The position numbers were made by a program, and so were the translations under genes. From an uncultured Latescibacterota bacterium (GTDB lineage Bacteria; Latescibacterota; UBA2968), in assembly GCA_951812755.1 (NCBI GenBank), contig OX638329.1, forward strand, positions 4,100,522-4,164,521: 64,000 nt of DNA, written 5' to 3'. Positions 23,924 to 32,855 of the stretch are shown in pieces. Each line of letters opens with the position of its first letter. Positions within the stretch are counted from its first letter, which is position 1. Below the pieces are notes generated by a model that searched no databases, was not told where the DNA came from, and saw only the letters and a program-made list of their open reading frames with translations.

Positions 23924-26305
23924 ATGCTCAGAAATTATCTTACTGTTGCCATCCGAAATCTGATGCGCCACAAAACCTATTCTGTGATCAACACCCTCGG
24001 GCTCTCGGTGGGGATGGCCTGTGGCATTTTAATCCTGCTTTTTATTCAGGACGAATTCAAACATGCCAGTTACCATCCCAATGGATACAGGATTTTCAAA
24101 GTCTGGAGAGAGATCAAACATCCTGCAGGAAAATCTGTATTCAAAGAGTGGCACGAGGGCAAGATTGCACTTGCTATGCGAAATCAATTCCCGGAAATCC
24201 AGGTCGTGGCCAGAGCCAATGCGTCGCACTTTACCGAGCAATGGATACGGGTTGCGCATAAGATGCGCCGTGAGTTCTTCGTAATTGTAGATTCTGAATT
24301 TCTGGAAGCGTTTCACTACCCAATGGTCAGTGGCGATCTCTCAGCCGCCCTGGCACAGCCAGGTTCGGTTTTGATCACCGAAGGCGCGGCCAAACGGTTT
24401 TTCGGAGACGAAGATCCTATTGGAAGAATTGTTACAAACGTCAAATACGACATGGATTTCAGAATCACCGGCGTCATGCGCGACATCCCTAGATATGCGC
24501 ATTTGCGTTTTGACTTTCTTACCTCTACTCATCACCCTCAGGCGTCGGAGCGGTTTCGAAGAAGCTGGGATCATTCGAATAAAATCTACCTGATGTTGCC
24601 CGAGGGACACTCTCATCTGAAATTGGAAAGCAAACTCCGTGATTTCTACGCACGACATATGGACGAAGACGTTGCCGGCGAAAACATCCTGCGTCTTCGT
24701 CCGGTCAGCCGGGAATACCTTTATGGGTTGAGTGGGGGGCAACCCCGTATTGGGCAGATTCATCAGCTTGCCCTATTCGGGGTTGCTGTTCTGTTGATTG
24801 CCTGCATCAACTTTATGAACCTGGCCACGGCTCGGTCAGCGGATCGGGCGAAAGAGGTGGGTATGCGAAAAGTGGTCGGTGCCTTCCGGCGGCAATTGAT
24901 TGTACAATTTCAAGGGGAGTCCATTTTGCTGTCCTTGATTGCACTTGTCTTCGCTTATGGATTGACCAAACTCATGTTGCCTACATTTAATACACTGGTG
25001 ACCAGGCAACAGTCGTTTCCGATGAACTTGACTTTGGAAGCTACCAGTCAGGGTATGATGTTCCTGAGCCTTGTGGGTCTCGCCCTGATTGTCGGCATCA
25101 TTGCGGGCAGTTATCCGGCTTTCTTTCTCTCTGCCTTTCAACCGGTAGAAACTTTAAAAGGAACGATAAGAACTGGCACAAGACGTATTGGTTTTCGAAA
25201 AGGGCTCATCATTTTTCAGTTTACCGTTTCAATTTGTCTCATTCTCAGTACCCTGGTCATAGATCAGCAAATGGAGTTTATCAGAAACCGGGATCTAGGT
25301 TTTGACCAAGATTACATCGTTCGAACTCCCATCTTAAACCAAGATCCGTCTCTACTAAACCAGTATGAAGCCGTCAAACGGTCTTTCCAGCAACATCCCA
25401 ACATCTTGAAAATGTCTGCATCTCAGCGTGTCCCGGTGGAAGTGAAGGATGTGTCCACTGTTTACTTGGAAGGCGATCCAAACAATGAGCGGAACGTTGT
25501 GGTGTTCGGTATTGATGAACATTTCTTGGACACTTTCGGTATGGAGCTTGTTGAGGGCCGCAATTTGGATTTGAGGACAGCAAGCGATTCAACAGAGGCG
25601 TTTCTCCTGAACGAATCAGCTGTCAAGCAATTTGGATGGCCAGAACCGATAGACAAATCCATTACGTATCGGGGCCGGAAAGGTCGCGTTGTCGGCATTG
25701 TGAAAGATTTCCACTATCGGTCGCTCCATCACCCCGTCGGGCCTGCGATGCTGCTTTATCATAGGCCGAGTCATGGTTTCTCCTTTCGCATCAGTCCAAA
25801 CAGTGTCCAGGAAACCATGACATTTTTGCGAAACACTTGGTCGAAATGGATACCCCATCAACCGCCGAGATTCAACTTTGTGGACCGAATGATCACACTT
25901 AGCTATCGGGAGGAAGTACGTCTGAACCGAGTATTGAATCTGGTATCAGGATTAGCGATCCTGGTAGCCTGTCTGGGGCTGTTCGGACTGGCATCCTTTA
26001 CTGTAACCCAGCGGACCAAAGAAATTGGTATCCGCAAAGTACTCGGCGCTTCCATACCCGATCTCATCTTCTTACTTTCTAAGGATTTTATGATACTGAT
26101 CATCATTGCGAATATCATTGCCTGGCCTGTTGTGTATTATACTATGAATGCGTGGCTGCAAGACTTTGTCTATCGAATTCAACTTGGCATTTGGCCGTTT
26201 CTGCTAGGAGGGATTCTATCGCTTGTAATTGCGCTGATGACAGTGAGTTCTCAAACCGTAAGGGCCGCAATTTCCAATCCAGTAGATGCTCTACGGTATG
26301 AATAA
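23924..26305 (+). CDS. MacB/FtsX-type ABC transporter permease
   Basis: 793 residues. Two MacB-like modules: an N-terminal membrane helix (IRNLMRHKTYSVINTLGLSV then GMACGILILLF) followed by a large periplasmic MacB_PCD domain, and FtsX blocks containing the conserved NFMNLATARSADRAKEVGMR and later FGLASFTVTQRTKEIGIRKV with LGAS. This eight-helix, two-domain form is the Bacteroidota/acidobacterial type of permease; it works with an ATPase to export peptides or lipoproteins. No ATPase gene lies nearby, making it an orphan. GGAGG precedes the ATG. Typical length for the family. Confidence 0.88.
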   Translation: MLRNYLTVAIRNLMRHKTYSVINTLGLSVGMACGILILLFIQDEFKHASYHPNGYRIFKVWREIKHPAGKSVFKEWHEGKIALAMRNQFPEIQVVARANASHFTEQWIRVAHKMRREFFVIVDSEFLEAFHYPMVSGDLSAALAQPGSVLITEGAAKRFFGDEDPIGRIVTNVKYDMDFRITGVMRDIPRYAHLRFDFLTSTHHPQASERFRRSWDHSNKIYLMLPEGHSHLKLESKLRDFYARHMDEDVAGENILRLRPVSREYLYGLSGGQPRIGQIHQLALFGVAVLLIACINFMNLATARSADRAKEVGMRKVVGAFRRQLIVQFQGESILLSLIALVFAYGLTKLMLPTFNTLVTRQQSFPMNLTLEATSQGMMFLSLVGLALIVGIIAGSYPAFFLSAFQPVETLKGTIRTGTRRIGFRKGLIIFQFTVSICLILSTLVIDQQMEFIRNRDLGFDQDYIVRTPILNQDPSLLNQYEAVKRSFQQHPNILKMSASQRVPVEVKDVSTVYLEGDPNNERNVVVFGIDEHFLDTFGMELVEGRNLDLRTASDSTEAFLLNESAVKQFGWPEPIDKSITYRGRKGRVVGIVKDFHYRSLHHPVGPAMLLYHRPSHGFSFRISPNSVQETMTFLRNTWSKWIPHQPPRFNFVDRMITLSYREEVRLNRVLNLVSGLAILVACLGLFGLASFTVTQRTKEIGIRKVLGASIPDLIFLLSKDFMILIIIANIIAWPVVYYTMNAWLQDFVYRIQLGIWPFLLGGILSLVIALMTVSSQTVRAAISNPVDALRYE

Positions 26306-26322
26306 GAAGACGAAAAACAATA

Positions 26323-26384
26323 GGATATGGGAAGAGACTTTGGGATCATGCGATTAATCAAGCGAGGCAATTAGGTTTTCACAA
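26323..26384 (+). pseudogene. Fragment of a GNAT acetyltransferase gene
   Basis: 62 bases match 16648-16709 (motif A region, GYGKRLWDHA.NQARQLGFH) with two substitutions, then similarity stops. It is an orphan internal piece of the GNAT cassette, placed 18 bases after the permease stop. Confidence 0.8.
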
Positions 26385-26403
26385 TACGACGGACCGTTCA
26401 AAG

Positions 26404-26808
26404 ATGCCATCACATTACGTAAAAGCAGGCGTTGCCGGGGTGATTCTCAGAGGCAACCAAATTGTAATGATTCGCCGCAAATACGGGACAAACAAAGGGA
26501 AGTGGTGTATCCCTTGCGGGAATGTTGAGGTTGGTGAGGACGTCCGAACTGCCGTGAGACGCGAGATTAAGGAAGAGACTGGTCTGGATGTGGAAGTTGG
26601 TGACGTCGTGGACGTGCTCTCGACTCATCACTCGCCTGAGAGGAGTGTGGTAGGAGTGTGGTTTCTCGTTAAAGAAAAAGGCGGTAATCTGGTCGCAGGG
26701 GACGATGCCGCTGAAGTCCAGCTATTCCCTCTCGAGGAGCCGCCAACAGATATGGCATTCGAGGCGGATAGGAAGATAATTGAGCGACTGAAAACCACGA
26801 GCTTGTGA
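26404..26808 (+). CDS. NUDIX hydrolase
   Basis: 134 residues. The Nudix box is visible as GNVEVGEDVRTAVRREIKEE followed by TGLDVEVG (Gx5Ex7REUxEExGU with G and E in place). The N-terminus AGVAGVILRGNQIVMIRRKY is typical for this family, which cleaves nucleoside diphosphates linked to another moiety. It differs from the second NUDIX gene at 47681. A short attC-like palindrome follows. Start ATG 26404 without a strong ribosome binding site; it may be expressed from the upstream junction. Confidence 0.88.
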   Translation: MPSHYVKAGVAGVILRGNQIVMIRRKYGTNKGKWCIPCGNVEVGEDVRTAVRREIKEETGLDVEVGDVVDVLSTHHSPERSVVGVWFLVKEKGGNLVAGDDAAEVQLFPLEEPPTDMAFEADRKIIERLKTTSL

Positions 26809-26844
26809 AGGTCTCACGAGACCGAAGGCGCGGCCAGCACCATC

Positions 26845-26876
26845 GGCTAACACGGTGTATGCGGGCTGCGTTAGCT
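26845..26876 (+). other. Short attC-like palindrome
   Basis: GGCTAAC (26845-26851) and GTTAGCT (26870-26876) face each other over an 18-base loop. Boxes and orientation suit a cassette boundary, but 32 bases is much shorter than usual attC sites, so it may be a deletion product. Confidence 0.35.
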
Positions 26877-26975
26877 TCGCTCTCTAGAGATTATCAGACG
26901 TTTCGAGGAGATTAGATCGAAGTTAGAACGTGGAGAAATCTCTGATTTTCAACCTGTAGGTCGATCCTTTCACGT

Positions 26976-27962
26976 ATGATAAAATCATTCTTAATATTGA
27001 TCCTGGCTATTTTTACGATTGCTTGCGTGTCAGATGGTTTGTTTGCTGGAGAGTCTCAAATGCGTGAGATTATTGTCAGTTGCCCTGATAAAAATAACAT
27101 ACTACAACTCTATCACATCAAGGAGGACGGTTCATCCAGGCGCAAAATTACAAATTCCAATCATGAATGTATGATGCCTGCCGTGTCTCCTGATGGCAGT
27201 AAAATTGTATTTGTGCAACAGAGCGGAAAAGGAATGGCTCTTTGGATCTCCAACTTTGATGGCAGCAACCAGAAAGCACTCACAGAATCGGGGAGAAATT
27301 TGATACCTTCCTGGTTTCCTGATTCTAAACACATCGTATGGATGATATTCAAACCAGGAAAAGACCCCGCTGAAAACAGCCAGTTGCACATCATGAACAC
27401 GGAGACCATGGAATCAAGGCGACTGTTCAGCGATCCTCAGCAAATTAAGTTCAGCAATTCGATGGCCGTTGTCTCACCGAAAGGAACAAAGGTGGCCTTT
27501 GTTTCAAATCGAAGCGGCAACTATAGGGTTTGGTTGAGCAATCTCGATGGCAGTGATGCCAAACCAATTTCACCAACGTCTGCTGAACATGACGGGACCC
27601 TCAAGCTGCCCATCGAACAAAAAGTCCCTGCCTGGTCGCCGGATGGCAAGTGGATCGCCCATTGGGAAGGTGTGGAGATGATCCATATGAGCAAATTCAC
27701 AGGGAGACAAGATCGCGAAAGAGACAAGCTGATCGGTGAAACCTGGAATGTATGGGTTGTCGATAGTGATGGGAATAATAAGCGAAAAGCAGGGCGTGGT
27801 GATGATCCGACATGGTCTCCCGATGGATTTGTGACTCGGGCTTTTCCAGATCCTAAAAAGGGCGGCCCGAAAATCATGGTTGAAACCAGGTCCGGGTGGG
27901 AGGAGTTACCGATCGTGCCTCCAAAAACGCCTCGATATGGTCGGTTCGCCTGGAAGCCGTGA
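26976..27962 (+). CDS. Secreted TolB-like (WD40-like/PD40) propeller protein
   Basis: 328 residues with an N-terminal signal peptide (MIKSFLILILAIFTIACVSD, possibly a lipobox at C17). Repeated PD40 motifs are visible: AVSPDGSKIVFV, SWFPDSKHIVW, SPKGTKVAFVSNRSGNYRVW and AWSPDGKWIAHW, forming a TolB-type beta-propeller. Likely periplasmic or secreted, with a binding rather than catalytic role. It stands alone; the FAD-oxidoreductase-sulfatase cluster begins 124 bases downstream. Confidence 0.82.
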   Translation: MIKSFLILILAIFTIACVSDGLFAGESQMREIIVSCPDKNNILQLYHIKEDGSSRRKITNSNHECMMPAVSPDGSKIVFVQQSGKGMALWISNFDGSNQKALTESGRNLIPSWFPDSKHIVWMIFKPGKDPAENSQLHIMNTETMESRRLFSDPQQIKFSNSMAVVSPKGTKVAFVSNRSGNYRVWLSNLDGSDAKPISPTSAEHDGTLKLPIEQKVPAWSPDGKWIAHWEGVEMIHMSKFTGRQDRERDKLIGETWNVWVVDSDGNNKRKAGRGDDPTWSPDGFVTRAFPDPKKGGPKIMVETRSGWEELPIVPPKTPRYGRFAWKP

Positions 27963-28085
27963 TAGAACTCTTTAAAAGTTACAGTAGCATATAAAAAATC
28001 GACAACATAAAGAGATTGCCAATCCATCAAGCATCCCACATATTTTCCGAACTAAAGGTTCGTTTTTTTAAAGAAAGCAGAAACT

Positions 28086-29360
28086 ATGGAACATATGAAA
28101 GACGATGTAGATGTGCTCGTAGTTGGCGGAGGCACAGCGGGCACGATTGCTGCGATACAATCTGGGCGCGCGGGACTTCGCACGGCTCTGGTTGAATCTG
28201 GCAGTCAACTCGGTGGTGTCACCACAACAGGCGGCGTTTCCTTCCCCGGGCTTTTTCATGCCTGGGGAAAGCAGATTGTCGCGGGCATTGGATGGGAACT
28301 GGTTATAAAAGCAGTAGCACTTGACAGTGGCCAACTGCCGGATTTTTCAGTCTCTCCTGAGCGCCATTGGATGCACCAGATACGCATCAATGGCCCTGTA
28401 TATGCGGCACTTGCAGAAGAAGCCTGTACTCAAGCAGGTGTGCAATTGCACTTTTATGAAATACCGACGCAAGTTTTAGAAACAGACAGAGGTTGGAAAA
28501 TCGAGTCTGTCGGAAAAAACCTGCGGCGCACCATCCTGACCAAACAGTTAATTGACTGCACCGGCGGAGCAAATATCGTGGGCCAGATCGGTTTTTCTCG
28601 TTTGCGCGAAGAAGAAACACAACCGGGCACATTGATTTTTAAACTGGGTGGTTATGATGTTGATACGCTGGACGAAGATGTCATTCAGAGACAGTTTATC
28701 GCAGCCATGAAAGATGGCCGATTACAACACGGCGATGTAAGCAATCCGCGCGCACGGTTCATCGGCTACCTTGGAAAAGGCGGAGAAAATGCCCAGCACG
28801 TATTTGGCGCTGATGCATCGACCTCTGACAGGCATACAAAAACCAACATTGCAGGGCGACAATCTTTGTTGCGGATTTTGCGGTTTGTACGTTCACTGCC
28901 TGGATGCGAAAATGCCCGCGTTTTAAAAGCGCAGGCAGAAACCGCTGTGCGCGAAACCTATCGCATTGTTGGAGAGGTGCAGATAACCCACGATGATTAT
29001 ACCTGTGGCCGACATTTTGAGGACGCTGTATCGTACTCTTTTTATCCAATTGACCTCCATGACAAAGACGGTGTAAAGCCCCAACCCCTGTCTGAAGGCA
29101 CAGTTGCAACAGTTCCTTTACGCGCACTGATCCCTAAAAACAGTCATAATTTACTCGTCGCTGGACGCAGTGTGAGCAGTGACCGACTTGCAAATTCTGC
29201 TTTGCGAGTACAGGCATCCTCAATGGCTATGGGACAGGCAGCTGGTGCAGCAGCAGCTGTATCTGTGCGTTTGGAAACAACACCCCGCGACGTTCCGCTT
29301 TCTGATTTACACGATCTACTCGTGCTACACGGCGCAGTTGTCCCCGAAAAAGACACCTAA
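28086..29360 (+). CDS. FAD-dependent oxidoreductase
   Basis: 424 residues. N-terminal FAD-binding motif VLVVGGGTAGTIAAIQSGRA (GxGxxG) and QLGGVTTTGGVSFPGLFHAW; C-terminal GRSVSSDRLANSALRVQASS MAMGQAAG, the family's FAD-contact segment. Same broad family as the 18598 gene but shorter. The start may be ATG 28086 or 28095. It leads a same-strand cluster with sulfatase, PhyH, hydroxyacid dehydrogenase and GH4 genes, so it probably oxidises a sugar or sugar acid released from a sulfated glycan. Confidence 0.85.
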   Translation: MEHMKDDVDVLVVGGGTAGTIAAIQSGRAGLRTALVESGSQLGGVTTTGGVSFPGLFHAWGKQIVAGIGWELVIKAVALDSGQLPDFSVSPERHWMHQIRINGPVYAALAEEACTQAGVQLHFYEIPTQVLETDRGWKIESVGKNLRRTILTKQLIDCTGGANIVGQIGFSRLREEETQPGTLIFKLGGYDVDTLDEDVIQRQFIAAMKDGRLQHGDVSNPRARFIGYLGKGGENAQHVFGADASTSDRHTKTNIAGRQSLLRILRFVRSLPGCENARVLKAQAETAVRETYRIVGEVQITHDDYTCGRHFEDAVSYSFYPIDLHDKDGVKPQPLSEGTVATVPLRALIPKNSHNLLVAGRSVSSDRLANSALRVQASSMAMGQAAGAAAAVSVRLETTPRDVPLSDLHDLLVLHGAVVPEKDT

Positions 29361-29381
29361 AAAACAAAGGCCGAACTTTTT

Positions 29382-30806
29382 ATGCCTGAAAAACCTGATA
29401 TTATCTGGATTTACTGTGACGAACTGCGCACCGATGCGCTGGGCTGTTATGGGCATCCCAGATTGCAATTGCACACGCCAAATCTCGACCGTTTGGCGTG
29501 CAGCGGTGTGCGATTCACAAACAACTTTTGCAATGCGCCTGTTTGTGTTGCCTCCAGATATTGCACTCTAACTGGTCTATATCCCGAAGACACAGGCGTG
29601 TACAACAATGAAGGTGCATGGCCAAATTTCCGGTTGCCCCGTATCCTGCAAACTTTCCCTAACGTATTTTCACAGAACGGCTATTCAACTGCCAATTTTG
29701 GAAAGATCCACGTTGTCCCCGAAATACGTCCAGGTGCCAATCCAGAGCATGAAATCTTCCAATACCACGACGGAACTGGTGGTGAAATGAAAATCTGGGA
29801 ACATCTTGGCGAAGACGCTGTGCAGATGATCCGCTCGCCCTACGGCGGCATGAACGGCGGTATTTTCCCCGACGGTGAACCCTATCCTCCCGACTCAGTC
29901 GTTGAAAATGCCTTACACTGGCTCGAAACAACAACCTCCCCTTATCTTGTGCGCATTTCCCTTCTTCAGCCACACACACCGGTATTACCTCCAGCACAAT
30001 ATGTAAGACTTCTCGACGATCAGGATCCCGGCCTGCCCGATCCGCTGCCTGACACCCTCTCTGCATTTGAAAAACGCGTTGCCGAAGTTTTTGGTGTGGC
30101 CAGAATGGATCTCGAAAAACTCCGTGCAGGACGCCTTCACTACTACGCACAGGTCGCCTGGATTGACGCTCAAGTCGGACAGGTCTTAGATTTTCTTGAG
30201 AAAACTGGACGACAGGAACAAACCCTCATCGTATTTGGTGCGGACCATGGCAATCCACTTGGAGAGACAGGCGCCTTCGAAAAACTGACTTACACGCCCA
30301 CAGTGCATCGCGTGCCACTTCTAATATCTTGGCCAGGCTCCATACCTGCAGAGCAAGTGCGGGATGACATCTGCGACAGTCTGGACATTGCACGAACACT
30401 CTTTTCTTTTACCAACATCGAGACACCTTCGCAATTCAAAGGTCGCAATCTTTTCACTGATCCACCACCCGACTGTATCTACTCTACAATCGGATATGGC
30501 CAGCCATTCAGCAAGATGGCACCCAACGGTGGCCGTGGCGACTGGTATGGTGATCGCGGTTGGCCACGGCGAAGCTGCATACGCACGAGCCAGTATCGCC
30601 TTGATAAAAATGTGTTGCTTGATGGCGAAAAAACGAAACCTGAAGATGAAGACATCTTCCTCGCAGATGTGTACGCTGATCCAGAAGAATTCACAAATAT
30701 AGCACAAGATCCAGAATATGCAGATGTTGTCCACCAATTGTCTGATCAACTGGACAAACACACAGCAAATTCTGTGGAAGTAGATCCGTCATGTTTGCAG
30801 AGATAA
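29382..30806 (+). CDS. Sulfatase (formylglycine-dependent)
   Basis: 474 residues. The maturation motif is C55-V-A-S-R59 (PVCVASRYCTLTG), the C-x-A/P-x-R form converted to formylglycine. The N-terminal metal site IIWIYCDELRTDALGCYG (DE instead of the usual DD/DQ) and the later VFGADHGNPLGETGAFEK segment (D-H pair) are also visible. No signal peptide, so probably cytosolic. Starts 21 bases after the FAD gene stop, indicating co-transcription. The substrate is likely a sulfated sugar; the needed formylglycine-generating enzyme is not in this window. Confidence 0.9.
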   Translation: MPEKPDIIWIYCDELRTDALGCYGHPRLQLHTPNLDRLACSGVRFTNNFCNAPVCVASRYCTLTGLYPEDTGVYNNEGAWPNFRLPRILQTFPNVFSQNGYSTANFGKIHVVPEIRPGANPEHEIFQYHDGTGGEMKIWEHLGEDAVQMIRSPYGGMNGGIFPDGEPYPPDSVVENALHWLETTTSPYLVRISLLQPHTPVLPPAQYVRLLDDQDPGLPDPLPDTLSAFEKRVAEVFGVARMDLEKLRAGRLHYYAQVAWIDAQVGQVLDFLEKTGRQEQTLIVFGADHGNPLGETGAFEKLTYTPTVHRVPLLISWPGSIPAEQVRDDICDSLDIARTLFSFTNIETPSQFKGRNLFTDPPPDCIYSTIGYGQPFSKMAPNGGRGDWYGDRGWPRRSCIRTSQYRLDKNVLLDGEKTKPEDEDIFLADVYADPEEFTNIAQDPEYADVVHQLSDQLDKHTANSVEVDPSCLQR

Positions 30807-30864
30807 AAGATGCCTTGGACTGATAGAGGCGAACCACGATCACGAGAAGAGTAAGAAGGAGGGA

Positions 30865-31734
30865 ATGGCGGTGAAAACGGAACTCACAGACGAAGACCTG
30901 GAGCACTTCCGCGAGAACGGTTACCTGGTGCTCCCACAGGCATTCAACGCCGAGGAAGTCGCTCGCATGCAACGCGAAGCGGACCGGATACTCGAGCTCA
31001 TCATCAACTCTTCCCTGGCCAACGGACGAAAAAGCGGGCGCCTCGATATTCTGCAGACATCTACGGGTCCGATGGTGCGCAAGATCCAGCCCATTAACGA
31101 CCTGTCGCTGTTCCTGGCCAAAGTGTCTGCCGACGAACGGCTCATCGGACCCATGCGTCAGATCATGGGGGACGAGCCGATTCTCATGGAGGAGAAGCTG
31201 AACTACAAAGAGCCGCTGCCCGAAGCGATAGAGGGCATCCCATTGGTCGATAGCGAAGACCGGTTTCCGGTTCACAACGATTGGGCGTATTATCTGGCCC
31301 AGGATTACCCGCAAGAGATCATATCTTCGGCCGTGACCATAGATCCGTGCGACGAATCGTCCGGACCGCTTCACGTCTGGCCGGGAAGTCACAAACAGCA
31401 CCTAAAACATCACCGACCGCCCAACAAAAGAGGGTGGGAAGTGCTACCGGATTTAATAGATTTCGATGGAGGAATCGACCTGTTGGCGCCGCCCGGCTCC
31501 GTCATGCTCTTCCATTCGGTGCTGGTCCACAACTCCAGACCGAATATTTCCGGTCGTCCGCGGAGGCTCATGATCTACAGCCATTACCCCAGGCAAAGCG
31601 ACATCGGGCACGATGTAAGGAACGGGCCCAGCAGACTCAGGGAATCGCCCTACGAGTGGGAGTATCAGCGGGCGAAGGACCGCGGTGAATTCGAGGATGT
31701 GTTCCAGGCGCCGGTGTTTTCCCGATTCCTCTGA
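30865..31734 (+). CDS. Phytanoyl-CoA dioxygenase (PhyH) family protein
   Basis: 289 residues of the Fe(II)/2-oxoglutarate-dependent oxygenase fold: LTDEDLEHFRENGYLVLPQA at the start, the iron-binding HNDWAYY (HxD) and GSVMLFHSVLVHNSRPN (distal His) with Arg nearby (SGRPRRLM). AAGGAGG precedes the ATG. Family members hydroxylate diverse small molecules; substrate unknown. The segment is more GC-rich than its neighbours. It lies in the FAD-sulfatase-GH4 cluster. Confidence 0.88.
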   Translation: MAVKTELTDEDLEHFRENGYLVLPQAFNAEEVARMQREADRILELIINSSLANGRKSGRLDILQTSTGPMVRKIQPINDLSLFLAKVSADERLIGPMRQIMGDEPILMEEKLNYKEPLPEAIEGIPLVDSEDRFPVHNDWAYYLAQDYPQEIISSAVTIDPCDESSGPLHVWPGSHKQHLKHHRPPNKRGWEVLPDLIDFDGGIDLLAPPGSVMLFHSVLVHNSRPNISGRPRRLMIYSHYPRQSDIGHDVRNGPSRLRESPYEWEYQRAKDRGEFEDVFQAPVFSRFL

Positions 31735-31781
31735 GCCGAGTAACAGTGGCGTTTGTTTACTACCTGAAAAGGAGAGATCTC

Positions 31782-32786
31782 ATGAGCAGTTGCATTGTCG
31801 TTCACAGTAAATTCAAGCATTCATGGCCCTTTGCAGCAGACCATTTTCACAAGCTGTGGCAAAAGCAGGGAGATGTGTCTTTTGTGGAATTACAACCGGA
31901 CGACGAGCGTCTGTTGGGTGAGGTTGTGCCGCATCCAGAACAGGTCCAGCGTCTCGTTAGTCTTCATATGCCTGTGAGCCTCGACTGTCTGAAAGCACTC
32001 AAGAACCTCAAGGAAGCCGTTTTCCAGCCTGGTCTAAAGGATGAACTTCGCACATATGCAGATCAAGCTGGTGTAAAACTGTATCACCATACAAGCGTGG
32101 AATTCTGGGGCCAATCTGTTTCCGAGTGTGGTTTAGCACTCACTTTATGCGGTCTGCGCAGAATTCCACAACTCCACCACGAAATAATCACGGACCTGAA
32201 GCCCTGGAACTACGGATACCAGACAGGGCCAGATGGTTACGTCAAAGCCGGGCAATTCTGTGACGATGTGCGTTTTACCAATGGAACGGTGCATGGCAAG
32301 AAGGTGCGCGTGGTTGGAGCTGGCAACATCGGCAGCCGATACGCCAGCTTCATGAACATGCTTGGAGCGGATGTTGCTACCTGGGACCCATTTGCCAGCG
32401 ATCCGTGTTTTCACCGTGCTGGGGCGCGGAAAGTATGGCACCTGGAGGAACTGGTCAGGGATGCGGAGATCTTCGCGCCCATGGTCCCTCTCAGAGACTC
32501 TACCAGAGGGCTTATCAAGGCAGAGCATATTCGCGCGCTCCCCAAGGGATGCCTGATTGTGCTGGTAACACGGGCCAGGATCTGTGATACGGATGCCATT
32601 CGTGAACGTGTACTGGCCGATGAAGTCGCGCTGGTGGCTGATGTTCATGATATTGAGCCACTGCCTCTTGACGATCCGTTAGTGGGCAGACATAATGTCG
32701 TTCATACACCGCATATCGCCGGTCGCACCATGGACGCCAATAAGCAATGGGCAGAGCGGCTTGCGGCGCAGTTTCTCTCTTCATAG
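31782..32786 (+). CDS. D-isomer-specific 2-hydroxyacid dehydrogenase
   Basis: 334 residues from ATG 31782 after AAAGGAGAG. NAD-binding motif VRVVGAGNIGSRYASFMNML (GxGxxG), the catalytic Arg region LIVLVTRARICDTDAI, and VHTPHIAGRTMDANKQW with the catalytic His. Similar in type to the gene at 54264 (IAGGTD ending), but not a close copy. Probably oxidises or reduces a sugar-derived 2-hydroxy acid in the cluster's pathway. Confidence 0.85.
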   Translation: MSSCIVVHSKFKHSWPFAADHFHKLWQKQGDVSFVELQPDDERLLGEVVPHPEQVQRLVSLHMPVSLDCLKALKNLKEAVFQPGLKDELRTYADQAGVKLYHHTSVEFWGQSVSECGLALTLCGLRRIPQLHHEIITDLKPWNYGYQTGPDGYVKAGQFCDDVRFTNGTVHGKKVRVVGAGNIGSRYASFMNMLGADVATWDPFASDPCFHRAGARKVWHLEELVRDAEIFAPMVPLRDSTRGLIKAEHIRALPKGCLIVLVTRARICDTDAIRERVLADEVALVADVHDIEPLPLDDPLVGRHNVVHTPHIAGRTMDANKQWAERLAAQFLSS

Positions 32787-32855
32787 CGTTTTTTGATTTT
32801 TTGCTGCTTACACATAATTCGCTGAGTTCATTACCTTTTAATACTGGAGATTTTA